Shown here piece by piece: positions 16,256-25,572 of a stretch of DNA of 55,425 bases (positions are counted from its first letter, which is position 1; every line of letters begins with the position of its first letter). The notes beneath the pieces are model-generated. The model searched no databases. It saw only the letters and a program-made list of their open reading frames with translations, and was not told the DNA's origin. The stretch is from positions 1-55,425 of the forward strand of contig CACMET010000008.1 in the NCBI GenBank assembly GCA_902612825.1, written 5' to 3'. The DNA comes from an uncultured Alphaproteobacteria bacterium. Lineage in GTDB: Bacteria; Pseudomonadota; Alphaproteobacteria; HIMB59; GCA-002718135. Position numbers and translations under genes: made by a program.

Positions 16256-17176
16256 TCAATGTTTAAAAAGTCTATTTTTAGTGAAATACAATGATATTTT
16301 ATTTTTATTTGCAAAAGTGATTATTTTCCTATCATTTATTGATCCGCTTGGTTGAGCAATTGTATCACAACCGCTCTTATTTAGAATATTTATACTATCG
16401 GTAAATGGAAAAAAACCATCAGAAGCACATACAAAAGAAGAATTTTTAAAATAATATTTTTTATTTTTTATCGCAAAATTTAATGCATCTACCCTATTTG
16501 TTTGCCCATGTCCTAAACCCAAAGTCTGTTTATTTTTTGATAAAACAACTGCATTTGATTTTAAATGTTTTACTATCTTTAAAGAAAATATTATATCTTG
16601 AATAGATGTTGAAGATGCTTTTTTCTCTGATACTAAATTGATAAATTTTTTATTTATTGGCATCAAATCTTTTGTTTGATAAAGATCTCCAAACAAAGTA
16701 GATTTATACTCAATTTTATTATTTTTTTTGATATTTGGCATCTTTAGTAAAATTAAATTTTTTTTATTTTTTAATATCTTTACTGCCTCCTTATCAAATT
16801 TGGGTGCAACAATCATTTCAAAGAAATTTTTAAATATTATGTTTGCTAATGCTGAATTTACTTTTCTATTCAGAAATATTATTCCACCAAATGCACTTTT
16901 CATATCACTTGCATATGATTTTTCAAATGCCTTGTTAATATTTTTGGCTGAAGCCACCCCACACGGATTTGTGTGTTTAACAATAATAGATGTAGGTTCA
17001 CTAAATTCATATAAACATTTGATTCCACTATCAAGGTCTAGGATATTATTATAGCTTATTTTTTTTCCACTAATTTGAAAAGTAAAAATTGATTTTTTCT
17101 TATTACTAATTAGATGAGCTTTTTGATTTGGGTTTTCACCATATCTTAGTAATAATTTTTTATTTTTTGAATTCAT
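16256..17176 (-). CDS. purH: PurH, AICAR transformylase domain (second frame)
   Basis: 306 residues equal to the C-terminal domain of PurH, which formylates AICAR using 10-formyl-THF. Landmarks are 'LLRYGENPNQKAHL' at the start, 'SIIVKHTNPCGVA' (the KHxNPCG active site), 'SAFGGII', 'LGHGQTNRVDA', 'CASDGFFPF' and the terminal 'IAQPSGSINDRKI'. It opens at an ATG inside the last codons of the cyclohydrolase frame (17 bp overlap), in the +1 frame. PurH is normally one polypeptide of about 530 residues. One A fewer in the A6 run at 17163-17168 would fuse both frames, so this may be a sequencing indel, a slippage-expressed gene or a true gene fission. Confidence 0.85.
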   Translation of the reverse strand: MNSKNKKLLLRYGENPNQKAHLISNKKKSIFTFQISGKKISYNNILDLDSGIKCLYEFSEPTSIIVKHTNPCGVASAKNINKAFEKSYASDMKSAFGGIIFLNRKVNSALANIIFKNFFEMIVAPKFDKEAVKILKNKKNLILLKMPNIKKNNKIEYKSTLFGDLYQTKDLMPINKKFINLVSEKKASSTSIQDIIFSLKIVKHLKSNAVVLSKNKQTLGLGHGQTNRVDALNFAIKNKKYYFKNSSFVCASDGFFPFTDSINILNKSGCDTIAQPSGSINDRKIITFANKNKISLYFTKNRLFKH

Positions 17177-17744
17177 TAAACCACTCTGCTATAATTTGGT
17201 CGTACTTTGCAGTTTCTTTAAATACTTTATAAGCCATTTTTTTTCTAAAATTAATATCTGTCTCACCTCCATTAATATTAATATTTTCAATTAATTTTGG
17301 ATAATCGTCTATATTTATTATTGGAGTAATATATTTAAAGTTTTTACCAGCTGCCCTTAGTAAACTAGGCCCACCAATATCTATCATCTCTGTTACTTTT
17401 TTATTTATCTTATTTTTTTTATATTTCTCAAATGGATATAAATTTACAACCACAATACTTATTTCAGGAACATTTAATGATAAAAATTGTTGTTTATGAT
17501 CTTCATTATCTTTGATGTAAAGCAATGAAGCATAAATTAGAGGATTAAGTGTTTTTATTCGACCATTAAACATTTCTTTAAATTTAGTTATTTTAGAAAC
17601 ATCAATACATTTAAATCCCATTGACCTTATCTTATTTCCAGTGGATCCAGTAGATATTAAGCTATAATTATTTTTAACTAAATTTGAACAAAGATATCTT
17701 AAATTATTTTTATTATAAACAGATACTAGAGCAAATTTTTTCAT
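17160..17744 (-). CDS. purH: PurH, IMP cyclohydrolase domain (first frame)
   Basis: 194 residues from 'MKKFALVSVYNK' to 'WFNEFKK', the N-terminal domain that closes FAICAR to IMP. It shows 'LISTGSTGNKI', 'TKFKEMFNGRIKTLNPLI' (the MGRVKTLHP-like active site) and 'MIDIGGPSLLRAAGKN', all conserved. I chose the ATG at 17742-17744 because it overlaps the heparinase stop as TAATG; the longer frame adds seven residues not seen in relatives. The frame stops just after an A6 run, exactly where the interdomain linker continues in the second frame. Confidence 0.87.
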   Translation of the reverse strand: MKKFALVSVYNKNNLRYLCSNLVKNNYSLISTGSTGNKIRSMGFKCIDVSKITKFKEMFNGRIKTLNPLIYASLLYIKDNEDHKQQFLSLNVPEISIVVVNLYPFEKYKKNKINKKVTEMIDIGGPSLLRAAGKNFKYITPIINIDDYPKLIENININGGETDINFRKKMAYKVFKETAKYDQIIAEWFNEFKK

Positions 17745-19276
17745 TAAATTTTTTCTAAAGACCATTTTTTTATTGTTTTATCGTCAGTTACAATACCTTT
17801 AATTACAATTTGTTTTATAGGTTTTGTAAAGTTTTTATCTACTAATATGCTATCTTCTATAATTAACTCTGTATCACTTTTAAATAACCATATGTTATTT
17901 AATTTTGTTCTTAAAATTATATTTTTTTTGTTATTTGTAAAATTACAGGTCATCTCATCGGCTAAGTGAAATCTTATGTGGAAAATCAATCTATCGTTAT
18001 TATTTTTATAGGCTATAAATGTATCTTCACCCTCCAATTGGTCTTTGTTTTTATATATAACCAATTTTCTTTTAATAATTTTATTAAATTTCTTAATGTA
18101 TCCATTATGTGATCCTTCGAAAATTTCTTTTATATCATTTGATTCTTTTCTAAAGACGACTGACTGAGGAAATATTATATGGGGGTTTCCTTCTTTAATT
18201 TCACTTATATTTGTATTTTGTAAAACAATTGTAGAATGTGCAGCACTATATCTTAAATATTCAGGGTTTTTTCCAAAACTTTCAGAAGCGCCACAATTTG
18301 TAAATATCTTTTCACCATATCCACTCCATTCAATTGCAAGTGTACCAGCACTAAAATTTGAGCTAATCTTATCTTGATTGGGTTGTACCACATCAAAGAA
18401 AAGTTTTTTATTTTTATCGCCGTAAAAAGCTATTCCATTATCAACGTTTTCAAAAGTTCTTTTTACTAAAAATATATCTTTATTAAGAGTTTCATAAATT
18501 ATCTTAGTGTATATATTATTCGATCCGTTAAAAAGAGGAAAACTGCCATCGTTATGAAAATATTGATTTAAAATAGATTTCATTTTTATAATTAATTCAT
18601 CAAAAAGATTTGATTCTTCAACTTCGAAAAAAAGTAAAATATTTTTAATTTCATTCAAATTATTTATAAATTTTGAATGTTCTAAAAGATTATAACTTTT
18701 GTGCATACCTATTTTGTCAATTTGATTTTCAACTACAAACTTAATATAAGCAACTTTTCTATTATTAAATTTATTAATAATTAATGATGATAACAAGTAT
18801 GCGATTATATCATATGATGAAATTTCACTGATTTTTTTTTGATTAAAGTCAAATAGAACTCTTTGTAAATGAAAGAAAGTTATTACTTTCAATTTTTTTT
18901 TATCTACTAAATTAGAAGAAGAATTGATATACTCATAATTATACAATAGGTTTATTAGTCTTTTAGAGCTTAGATCTTCTGACCAAGGAAAATTTAACTT
19001 ATTTTTATTTTTTTCAAACCAACCAAATATAGATTTTTTAGATAAATTAATTCCAATTTTTCCTCCAAGCTTATTAGAAAAATTTAAAAAATCAAAACTA
19101 TGAATATTTTTATTTTTTAACATATAAAATTTATCCTTAAAAATGAATGATTTTATATTTTGATAATTTGTAAAATCAATTTTTCTAAAATTTAAATCAA
19201 AAAAAGATAAATTTTTATATGATTTAAATTTATATATAATATGAATAAAAAATATTTTTTTAATAAATAGAATCAT
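17744..19276 (-). CDS. Heparinase II/III family protein
   Basis: 510 residues. The N-terminal half is an alpha-barrel with 'WSEDLSSKRLINLLYNYEYI'. The C-terminal half contains 'GTLAIEWSGYGEKIFTNCGAS' and 'EYLRYSAAHSTIVLQNTN', the heparinase II/III-like core (PF07940). In many alphaproteobacteria a gene of this family lies between rsmB and purH, exactly as here. It may act on an acidic polysaccharide or cell-wall-associated glycan, but the substrate is not known and no Sec signal is evident. It overlaps rsmB by 4 bp and shares its stop with the purH start. Confidence 0.83.
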   Translation of the reverse strand: MILFIKKIFFIHIIYKFKSYKNLSFFDLNFRKIDFTNYQNIKSFIFKDKFYMLKNKNIHSFDFLNFSNKLGGKIGINLSKKSIFGWFEKNKNKLNFPWSEDLSSKRLINLLYNYEYINSSSNLVDKKKLKVITFFHLQRVLFDFNQKKISEISSYDIIAYLLSSLIINKFNNRKVAYIKFVVENQIDKIGMHKSYNLLEHSKFINNLNEIKNILLFFEVEESNLFDELIIKMKSILNQYFHNDGSFPLFNGSNNIYTKIIYETLNKDIFLVKRTFENVDNGIAFYGDKNKKLFFDVVQPNQDKISSNFSAGTLAIEWSGYGEKIFTNCGASESFGKNPEYLRYSAAHSTIVLQNTNISEIKEGNPHIIFPQSVVFRKESNDIKEIFEGSHNGYIKKFNKIIKRKLVIYKNKDQLEGEDTFIAYKNNNDRLIFHIRFHLADEMTCNFTNNKKNIILRTKLNNIWLFKSDTELIIEDSILVDKNFTKPIKQIVIKGIVTDDKTIKKWSLEKI

Positions 19277-20541
19277 TTAATTTTTTTTAAAAACGCTGCA
19301 AAATATCCATCAATATAATTATTTAGGATAGTGTTTGGTAATGTAAGCATAAAATTATTTTTTACTAGTTTTGCATATCTAATATTCTGATCAAGTAAAT
19401 TAAATTTACAAAGCTCAAAATTTGTATGATTGGTTAGAAAGTTGTTTATTTGATCTTCAGTTTCTTTTCTTAGAAATGAACATACCATGTAAAGTATTAA
19501 ACCATTAATGTTTAATATATTTGAAGCTTTTATTATCATTCTTTTTTGTAAGTCACACAATTCTTCTAAATTGGGACCATTGCTTTTAAAAAAAATTTCA
19601 GGATTTTTTCGTATGGTTCCAACTGATGAACATGGAGCATCAATTATTATCAAATCATACTTTTGGTTTTCTTTAAATTTAATAAAATCAGTGTTTAATA
19701 TTTTTGGATTAAAATTTAATCGATTTAAATTTGATTTAAGTATTCTAATTCTATTTTTACTCCTATCATTTAATACTAAATTTTTATTATTTGATAGTAC
19801 TTGAAATGATTTACCCCCTGGAGCAGCACAAGCATCTAAAATTTTTACCATATTACTTTTTAAATTTAAGTTTTGTAACGGAAAAGAAGATGAAAAATCT
19901 TGAACCCACCAGTATCCTTTTGAAAAAGATTTTATATTTTCAATATTTTTTTTGCCAACTAAAAATCCAGATACTTGAGAAGTTTTAATTAATTTTTCTT
20001 CAAAATTTTCTAAATAGTCTTTATGTTTAAAAACCAAGTGCATGTTTGGTTCTTTATTAAAGTTTTTTAAAAAAAGATTTTTTTGGTAAGTAGATAGTGC
20101 ATTAGTTTCATTTTTAAACCATAAAGGTAAATCCTCAAATTTTATATCAATATTTTTTAATTTTTTTTTATCTTTTGATATTTTTTTTAGTAATGCATTA
20201 ATAAAACCATGATATATTTTTAATTTTTTAGCTATTTCAACTGAACAATTAATGACTGCGTACTCTTTAAAGTCTAAAAATACAATTTGTGTAATAGCAC
20301 TGATTAATAATATTTTTTCTTTTTCTTTTATTTTTTTTTTAATATATTTATTGATTATTTTCGATGAATGTAAATGAAACCTCATTGAATTTAAAATTAC
20401 GTTATTCAAAAGAGAAATATCTTTTATTTTATGTTTGTTAATAATTTTTTGTATAGATTGATGGTTTAATTTCTTATTAAATTTACGAACAGAATATAAA
20501 ATTTTGTAAATATCAAATCTAACCTTTTCACCCTTAATCAT
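19273..20541 (-). CDS. rsmB: 16S rRNA m5C967 methyltransferase RsmB
   Basis: 422 residues: an N-terminal NusB-like RNA-binding domain (about 1-130, with 'EYAVINCSVEIAKKL') and a C-terminal Rossmann methyltransferase. SAM motif I is 'ILDACAAPGGKSFQVL', motif IV is 'IIDAPCSSVGTIRKNPE' with the conserved PC cysteine, and motif VI is 'MVCSFLRKETEDQI' carrying the nucleophilic cysteine. It methylates C967 of 16S rRNA. It heads the leftward run rsmB-heparinase-purH, which is linked by overlaps and so is likely one operon. Confidence 0.92.
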   Translation of the reverse strand: MIKGEKVRFDIYKILYSVRKFNKKLNHQSIQKIINKHKIKDISLLNNVILNSMRFHLHSSKIINKYIKKKIKEKEKILLISAITQIVFLDFKEYAVINCSVEIAKKLKIYHGFINALLKKISKDKKKLKNIDIKFEDLPLWFKNETNALSTYQKNLFLKNFNKEPNMHLVFKHKDYLENFEEKLIKTSQVSGFLVGKKNIENIKSFSKGYWWVQDFSSSFPLQNLNLKSNMVKILDACAAPGGKSFQVLSNNKNLVLNDRSKNRIRILKSNLNRLNFNPKILNTDFIKFKENQKYDLIIIDAPCSSVGTIRKNPEIFFKSNGPNLEELCDLQKRMIIKASNILNINGLILYMVCSFLRKETEDQINNFLTNHTNFELCKFNLLDQNIRYAKLVKNNFMLTLPNTILNNYIDGYFAAFLKKIK

Positions 20542-20611
20542 ATAAGAAAATAGTCTATTATTTATTTAAATTAGTTATATAATAAATATAACAAATAAAA
20601 TATATTGACTT

Positions 20612-21163
20612 ATGCGTGGTAATCTTGAAACGATTGTAGGTGCAATGTTCGCTGGCAAAACCAGCGAATTACTTAAAAGAATTCTCTGGGCAAAACATCA
20701 AAACAAAAAAATTATTGTTATAAAACCTAGTATTGATAATAGATATTCAAATGAGAAAATTATAACACATAATGATTTAAGTCACGAATGTTACTCTATG
20801 ACTGATTGGGATACGACATTAAAAAAATTTACGTTTGATAAAAGCAAAGTTGACATGCTTTTCTTAGATGAAATACAATTTATGGACACAAAAAATACAA
20901 TTGATAATGTGGAAATAATTTTAAATAAGGGTATAGATGTTGTCTGTGCAGGATTAGACCAAGATTCAAGAGGAAAACCATGGGAAACATCCTCAATGTT
21001 GCTAGGTTTATCTGACAAAATACTTAAAATATATGGGTTTTGTAATGTTTGTGGAATAGAGGCAACAAAAACTTATCGAAAAACTGAAGGAGGTCAGAGA
21101 ACACAAGTTGGTGCAGCAAATATTTACGAACCCCGGTGTCTTAAGCATTGGGAGCCAAGGTAA
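20612..21163 (+). CDS. tdk: Thymidine kinase
   Basis: 183 residues. Walker A is 'GAMFAGKTSEL' (10-20), the Walker B-like segment is 'MLFLDEIQFMD', and the lasso/zinc region has 'CNVC' with 'RCLKHW' plus 'TEGGQRTQVG'. This is the type II thymidine kinase fold, phosphorylating thymidine to dTMP for salvage. It is divergent from rsmB with 70 bp between starts, and its end lies 1 bp from the convergent acs gene, leaving no room for a separate terminator. Confidence 0.93.
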   Translation: MRGNLETIVGAMFAGKTSELLKRILWAKHQNKKIIVIKPSIDNRYSNEKIITHNDLSHECYSMTDWDTTLKKFTFDKSKVDMLFLDEIQFMDTKNTIDNVEIILNKGIDVVCAGLDQDSRGKPWETSSMLLGLSDKILKIYGFCNVCGIEATKTYRKTEGGQRTQVGAANIYEPRCLKHWEPR

Positions 21164-21164
21164 A

Positions 21165-23090
21165 TTATTTATTTTTTCTATTTTCTATTAAATCATTTAC
21201 AACTAATGGATCTGCTAGAGTAGAGGTATCTCCTAAATTCTCAAAATCATTTGAAGCTATTTTCCTTAAAATCCTTCTCATAATTTTTCCAGACCTAGTT
21301 TTTGGTAATCCAGCTGCAATATGTATAAAGTCAGGTGTAGCAATAGGACCAATTTTTTCTCTGATTGTTTTTTTTAAATCTAAAACTAAATCTTCTGATG
21401 AATTCACACCAACTTTTAGGGAAACGTAACAATATAATCCATTTCCTTTAACATCATGAGGATAGCCTACTACTGCTGCTTCAGAAACATCTTTGTGAGA
21501 TACAAAAGCACTTTCTATTTCTGCCGTACCTAAATTATGTCCTGAAACAATAATTACATCATCAACTCTCCCTGTTATCCAATAATAGCCATCTTTATCT
21601 CTTTTACATCCATCACCTGTAAAATATTTGCCATCAAATTGCGAAAAGTAAGTATCAATAAATCTTTTATGATCACCATAAACAGTACGCATCTGACCTG
21701 GCCATGATCTTTTCATGCATAACATCCCTTCACATTCACCTTCCAATTCTTTACCATCTTTATCTACAATGCATGGCTCAATGCCAAAAAAAGGTTTAGA
21801 AGCAGAACCTGGTTTTAATTTTATAGCACCAGTTTGAGGAGATATTAATATACCTCCAGTTTCAGTTTGCCACCACGTATCAACTATTGGACATTTTGAA
21901 TTTCCAGGCACTTCAAAGTACCATTTCCAAGCTTCTGGATTTATTGGTTCACCAACTGTCCCCAATAATTTCAATGAAGATCTCGAAGTTTTTTTTACAT
22001 ATTCGTCACCCTCACGCATTAATGCCCTTATGGCAGTCGGTGCAGTATAAAATATATTTACTTTGTGCCTGTCTACTATTTGCCAAAATCTAGAGAAATC
22101 AGGATAATTAGGAACACCCTCAAACATCAATGTAGTGGCACCATTAGATAGCGGCCCATAAATTATATAACTGTGACCAGTGATCCAGCCAATGTCTGCA
22201 GTACACCAATATATGTCTCCATCATTATAATTAAAAATATACTCATGTGTCATAGATGCATATACTATATATCCACCTGATGTATGCATAACACCTTTTG
22301 GTTTACCTGTTGATCCTGAAGTATATAAAATAAATAAAGGATCTTCCGCATTTAAAATTTCAGGTTCACAGAAACTATCAACTTCTTTTACAACATCTTC
22401 AAAAAATATATCTCTTTCCTTTTTCAATTCTATTTCACTGTTAGTTCTTTTAATGATTAGACATTTCTTAACATTTGGGCATGATTCTAGTGCTTTATCT
22501 GTAGTTTCTTTTAAAGGAATTGTTTTACCACCTCTAACTCCTTCATCTGCTGTTACTACATATTCTGATTGGCAATCTGTGATCCTACCAGCAATTGATT
22601 CTGCAGAAAAACCTCCAAAAATTATTGAGTGTACTGCTCCAATTCTTGCACAAGCTAGCATTAGATATGCCAGCTCTGGTATCATAGTTAAATATATTGT
22701 TACTCTATCGCCTTTTTTAACTCCAATTTTTTTTAAAACATTTGCTGCTTTTGATACGTTAAACAAAAGTTCTTTATAAGTAATTTTTTTAACATCATTT
22801 GGGTTATCACCTTCCCAAATAATAGCGACTTTATCAGGACTTTTTTTAGCGTGTCGATCAATACAGTTATATGTTACGTTAAGTTGTCCATCCTCATACC
22901 ATTTTATACTTACATCTTTATTAGAATATTTAATTTCTTTTATTTTTGTATATTCTTTAAACCAATCAATTCTAGTTCCATGTTGATCCCAGAAAGTATC
23001 ATTATTTTCAATTGATTCTTTGTAAAGAGATAAATATTCATCAGAATTTATTTTGCTCTCATCTTGCCATTTTTCTTCAATATTTATCAT
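21165..23090 (-). CDS. acs: Acetyl-CoA synthetase
   Basis: 641 residues, full length. The adenylation P-loop is '[13 protein letters not shown]', followed by 'WWQTETGG' and '[16 protein letters not shown]'. Near the C-terminus '[18 protein letters not shown]' contains the catalytic lysine that is acetylated to control this enzyme in other bacteria. It activates acetate to acetyl-CoA via acetyl-AMP. It lies downstream of and in the same direction as the sulfotransferase, but a weak hairpin at 23122-23153 separates them, so it probably has its own promoter in the 50 bp gap. Confidence 0.96.
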   Translation of the reverse strand: MINIEEKWQDESKINSDEYLSLYKESIENNDTFWDQHGTRIDWFKEYTKIKEIKYSNKDVSIKWYEDGQLNVTYNCIDRHAKKSPDKVAIIWEGDNPNDVKKITYKELLFNVSKAANVLKKIGVKKGDRVTIYLTMIPELAYLMLACARIGAVHSIIFGGFSAESIAGRITDCQSEYVVTADEGVRGGKTIPLKETTDKALESCPNVKKCLIIKRTNSEIELKKERDIFFEDVVKEVDSFCEPEILNAEDPLFILYTSGSTGKPKGVMHTSGGYIVYASMTHEYIFNYNDGDIYWCTADIGWITGHSYIIYGPLSNGATTLMFEGVPNYPDFSRFWQIVDRHKVNIFYTAPTAIRALMREGDEYVKKTSRSSLKLLGTVGEPINPEAWKWYFEVPGNSKCPIVDTWWQTETGGILISPQTGAIKLKPGSASKPFFGIEPCIVDKDGKELEGECEGMLCMKRSWPGQMRTVYGDHKRFIDTYFSQFDGKYFTGDGCKRDKDGYYWITGRVDDVIIVSGHNLGTAEIESAFVSHKDVSEAAVVGYPHDVKGNGLYCYVSLKVGVNSSEDLVLDLKKTIREKIGPIATPDFIHIAAGLPKTRSGKIMRRILRKIASNDFENLGDTSTLADPLVVNDLIENRKNK

Positions 23091-23115
23091 TAAAACAATA
23101 CTAAATATAAAAATA

Positions 23116-23153
23116 TAAAAAATTCAATAAATAAATTAAATTATTTATTGAAT
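23116..23153 (-). terminator. AT-rich hairpin terminator after the sulfotransferase
   Basis: A perfect 13-bp inverted repeat (23122-23134 with 23141-23153, 6-nt loop) includes the sulfotransferase stop codon and is followed on the minus strand by six Ts. The stem is nearly all A-T, so its strength is uncertain. Confidence 0.55.
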
Positions 23154-24043
23154 TTATATCCTAATTTTTTCATTATAGATCCAAATTGATTCTCTAACAT
23201 ACTAGTTTGATTTTGATTAAGTTTAGTTTTCCATTGTTCTTTTTTTCCAACTGCAAAAAAATTACTCTTATTATTTACACTTTCATTAAAACCATACTTT
23301 ACTTCTAAGTTCCGTAATTTATTAAAAGAGGTAGAGTTTAAGATATTTTTTATTTTTAATTTTTTATCAGATATTTTAATCTTATAATTTTTTTCAAAAA
23401 AATCTATTAATTTTTCGATTGTATCACTTTTATTGTAAACTAAATCTTCATAATTAAGTATTAAAAATGGACAACTAAATTTATTATCAATCCAAGATCT
23501 TATATGGTTTTCCCAAGAAGATAAATATACAGGCACATTGCTTTTATAGTCCTTAAATTTTTCTTCATCAGCCCATTTGATAGACGCAGTTTCATTTAAC
23601 ATAAAATCTATACTTGCATCTATTGATAAATCTGTATGTCTTGCCCATGACACACACACATCCCTCGGATCTCGGTAAATATAAATTATCCCTCTTAAAT
23701 AATCATTAATAAAAAAACTTTTACCATTGAAATTTTTTCCATTAAAATGTGTTTTAAAGAAAGCAAAATCTTCATTAAAACCTAAATTTGATTTATTCTG
23801 AATTTCAGACATATTTTCAAAAATTAAAAGATTCTTTTCTTTCCAATTTTTTGAATTAATAATTTCTGCTCTTGTATTGTGGCACTTTCTTAATCTACTT
23901 ACTTCTTCAAAGGCTACAATTTTTTTCAATAACTGAAAATTAAAAATACCTGTATCTGAAAAAAACAATGAACAAAGGACTGATCTTAAAAGTGTATTTC
24001 CACTTTTAGGATATGATGCTATCCAAAAAATATGTTTTGTCAT
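23141..24043 (-). CDS. Sulfotransferase domain protein
   Basis: About 300 residues. The PAPS loop is 'YPKSGNTLLRSVLC', the 3'-phosphate motif is 'IYIYRDPRDVCVSWARH', 'ILNYEDLV' follows, and the C-terminus ends with 'VGKKEQWKTKLNQNQ'. The order and wording match the island sulfotransferase at 8242, so both are in the same family, but they are clearly diverged. A GTG at 24052 would add three residues; I prefer the ATG at 24043. It is inserted between acs and the EVE gene, both core, and probably sulfates a surface sugar. Acceptor unknown. Confidence 0.83.
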   Translation of the reverse strand: MTKHIFWIASYPKSGNTLLRSVLCSLFFSDTGIFNFQLLKKIVAFEEVSRLRKCHNTRAEIINSKNWKEKNLLIFENMSEIQNKSNLGFNEDFAFFKTHFNGKNFNGKSFFINDYLRGIIYIYRDPRDVCVSWARHTDLSIDASIDFMLNETASIKWADEEKFKDYKSNVPVYLSSWENHIRSWIDNKFSCPFLILNYEDLVYNKSDTIEKLIDFFEKNYKIKISDKKLKIKNILNSTSFNKLRNLEVKYGFNESVNNKSNFFAVGKKEQWKTKLNQNQTSMLENQFGSIMKKLGYKFNK

Positions 24044-24052
24044 ATTATGCAC

Positions 24053-24460
24053 TTAAGATGATGACATTTTAATTATTTCATTCCATTCCATTTTTTTTAT
24101 TGGCATAACTGACAACCTGCTTTGTTTCAGAAGAGCGACATCTTTTAATTTAATATTTTCTTTTATTTGATAAAGAGTTACTGGTTTTTTTAGTTTTTTT
24201 GTAGCTTTAACATCAACAACTACAAAACGTTCTGTATTATCAGTTGGATCAGGATAATATTCTTTTACTACTTTCACAATTCCTACAACACTTTTTTCAG
24301 TAACAGAATGATAAAAAAAACATAAATCATTTTTTTTCATTTTTTTTAAATTATTTCTTGCTTGATAATTTCGGACCCCATCCCACATAGATGCACCTTC
24401 TTTAACTTGATTATCCCAAGACCAAGCATCAGGTTCAGATTTCAATAACCAGTATTTCAT
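24053..24460 (-). CDS. EVE domain protein
   Basis: 135 residues spanning an EVE domain: 'MKYWLLKSEPDAWSWD', 'WDGVRNYQARNNLKKM', 'CFFYHSV' and 'GIVKVVKEYYPDPT' are characteristic. EVE domains share the PUA-like fold and in some systems bind modified cytosine in DNA; the stand-alone bacterial form has no settled role. It lies in a leftward group with tsaD upstream (40 bp gap), an arrangement common in alphaproteobacteria, and is followed by the inserted sulfotransferase. Cytosolic. Confidence 0.9.
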   Translation of the reverse strand: MKYWLLKSEPDAWSWDNQVKEGASMWDGVRNYQARNNLKKMKKNDLCFFYHSVTEKSVVGIVKVVKEYYPDPTDNTERFVVVDVKATKKLKKPVTLYQIKENIKLKDVALLKQSRLSVMPIKKMEWNEIIKMSSS

Positions 24461-24500
24461 TTTAATATTTCTTTAGTTTAAACTTTTTACTATATTAATT

Positions 24501-25511
24501 TTATAATACACTTCTTACTCCTAATCTAGGCATTGGTTTAAAAAATAAATCATTTCTTTCTTTTTTATAGAATTTCATACATGACCAAGCAATCATCGCA
24601 GCATTGTCTCCCATCATTTCTTTTATTGGAAAATAAATTTTAATATTTTTTTCGAAAAAAAAATTCTCTATTTTACTTCGAATATATTTATTATTTGATA
24701 CTCCCCCAACTATAGAAATTGATTTTACATTTTTATTTTCAGAACTTAATCTTTTTAAACCTCTTTCTAACTTTTCAATAAGAATTTCAGTAATATTTTT
24801 TTGAAATGATGCTGACAAATCTTCTACAAACTTTTTATCAATTTTATTTCTTTTTGTTAAAAGGTTTATATTTGTTTTAATACCAGAAAATGAAAAATTA
24901 AAATTTTTTTCTTTAACTAATGGTTTTGGTAAAACAAATTTATCCTCATTCCCTTTAAGCGCTTGTTTTTCAATTTCGCTACCACCAGGATATGATAGAC
25001 CAATTAATTTTGCAGTTTTGTCAAATGCTTCTCCTATTGCATCGTCAACACTTTGTCCCAATAGCTCTATTTCATTTTCACTCTTCATCAAATAAACCTG
25101 AGTATGGCCTCCCGTTAAAAGCAAGATGAGATTTGGAAATTTAATATCGTTATTAAAACTTGTAGACAATATGTGTCCTTCAAGATGATTACTTGGAATG
25201 AATGGTTTATTGAGAGAAATCGCTAAAGATTTGGTAAAAGTTGATCCAACTAATAAACTTCCTATAAGTCCCGGTCCACAGGTAGCAGTAAAAACATCTA
25301 TATTTTTTGGATCTATTTTTTTATTATTAAATAAATCATTTGTTATAATTTGTATTTTTTCCAAATGAGATCTTGAAGCTAACTCCGGAACAACACCACC
25401 ATGTATTTTATGAATTTCTTGTGAAAAAGTAATATGTTCTACAATTGAGCTGTTTTCCATTAGGCATATTGATGTTTCGTCGCACGAAGTTTCTGCAGCA
25501 AATACTAGCAT
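24501..25511 (-). CDS. tsaD: tRNA t6A37 threonylcarbamoyltransferase TsaD
   Basis: 336 residues of the Kae1/Qri7/TsaD family. 'AAETSCDETSICL' opens the protein, 'GGVVPELASRSHLEKI' and the metal-binding 'NHLEGHILS' (HxxxH) follow, then 'LLLTGGHTQVYL', 'GEAFDKTAKLIGLSYPGG' and 'IVGGVSNNKYIR'. With TsaB, TsaC and TsaE it makes threonylcarbamoyladenosine at position 37 of ANN-decoding tRNAs. It is divergent from the Mic60-like gene with 61 bp between starts, the position it holds next to the hem/mitofilin cluster in many alphaproteobacteria. Confidence 0.95.
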   Translation of the reverse strand: MLVFAAETSCDETSICLMENSSIVEHITFSQEIHKIHGGVVPELASRSHLEKIQIITNDLFNNKKIDPKNIDVFTATCGPGLIGSLLVGSTFTKSLAISLNKPFIPSNHLEGHILSTSFNNDIKFPNLILLLTGGHTQVYLMKSENEIELLGQSVDDAIGEAFDKTAKLIGLSYPGGSEIEKQALKGNEDKFVLPKPLVKEKNFNFSFSGIKTNINLLTKRNKIDKKFVEDLSASFQKNITEILIEKLERGLKRLSSENKNVKSISIVGGVSNNKYIRSKIENFFFEKNIKIYFPIKEMMGDNAAMIAWSCMKFYKKERNDLFFKPMPRLGVRSVL

Positions 25512-25572
25512 ATTTTTTTGGTATAGTATTTTACACTGTTAAACAACAAACTAATAATGCTAAAAAAAGGGT

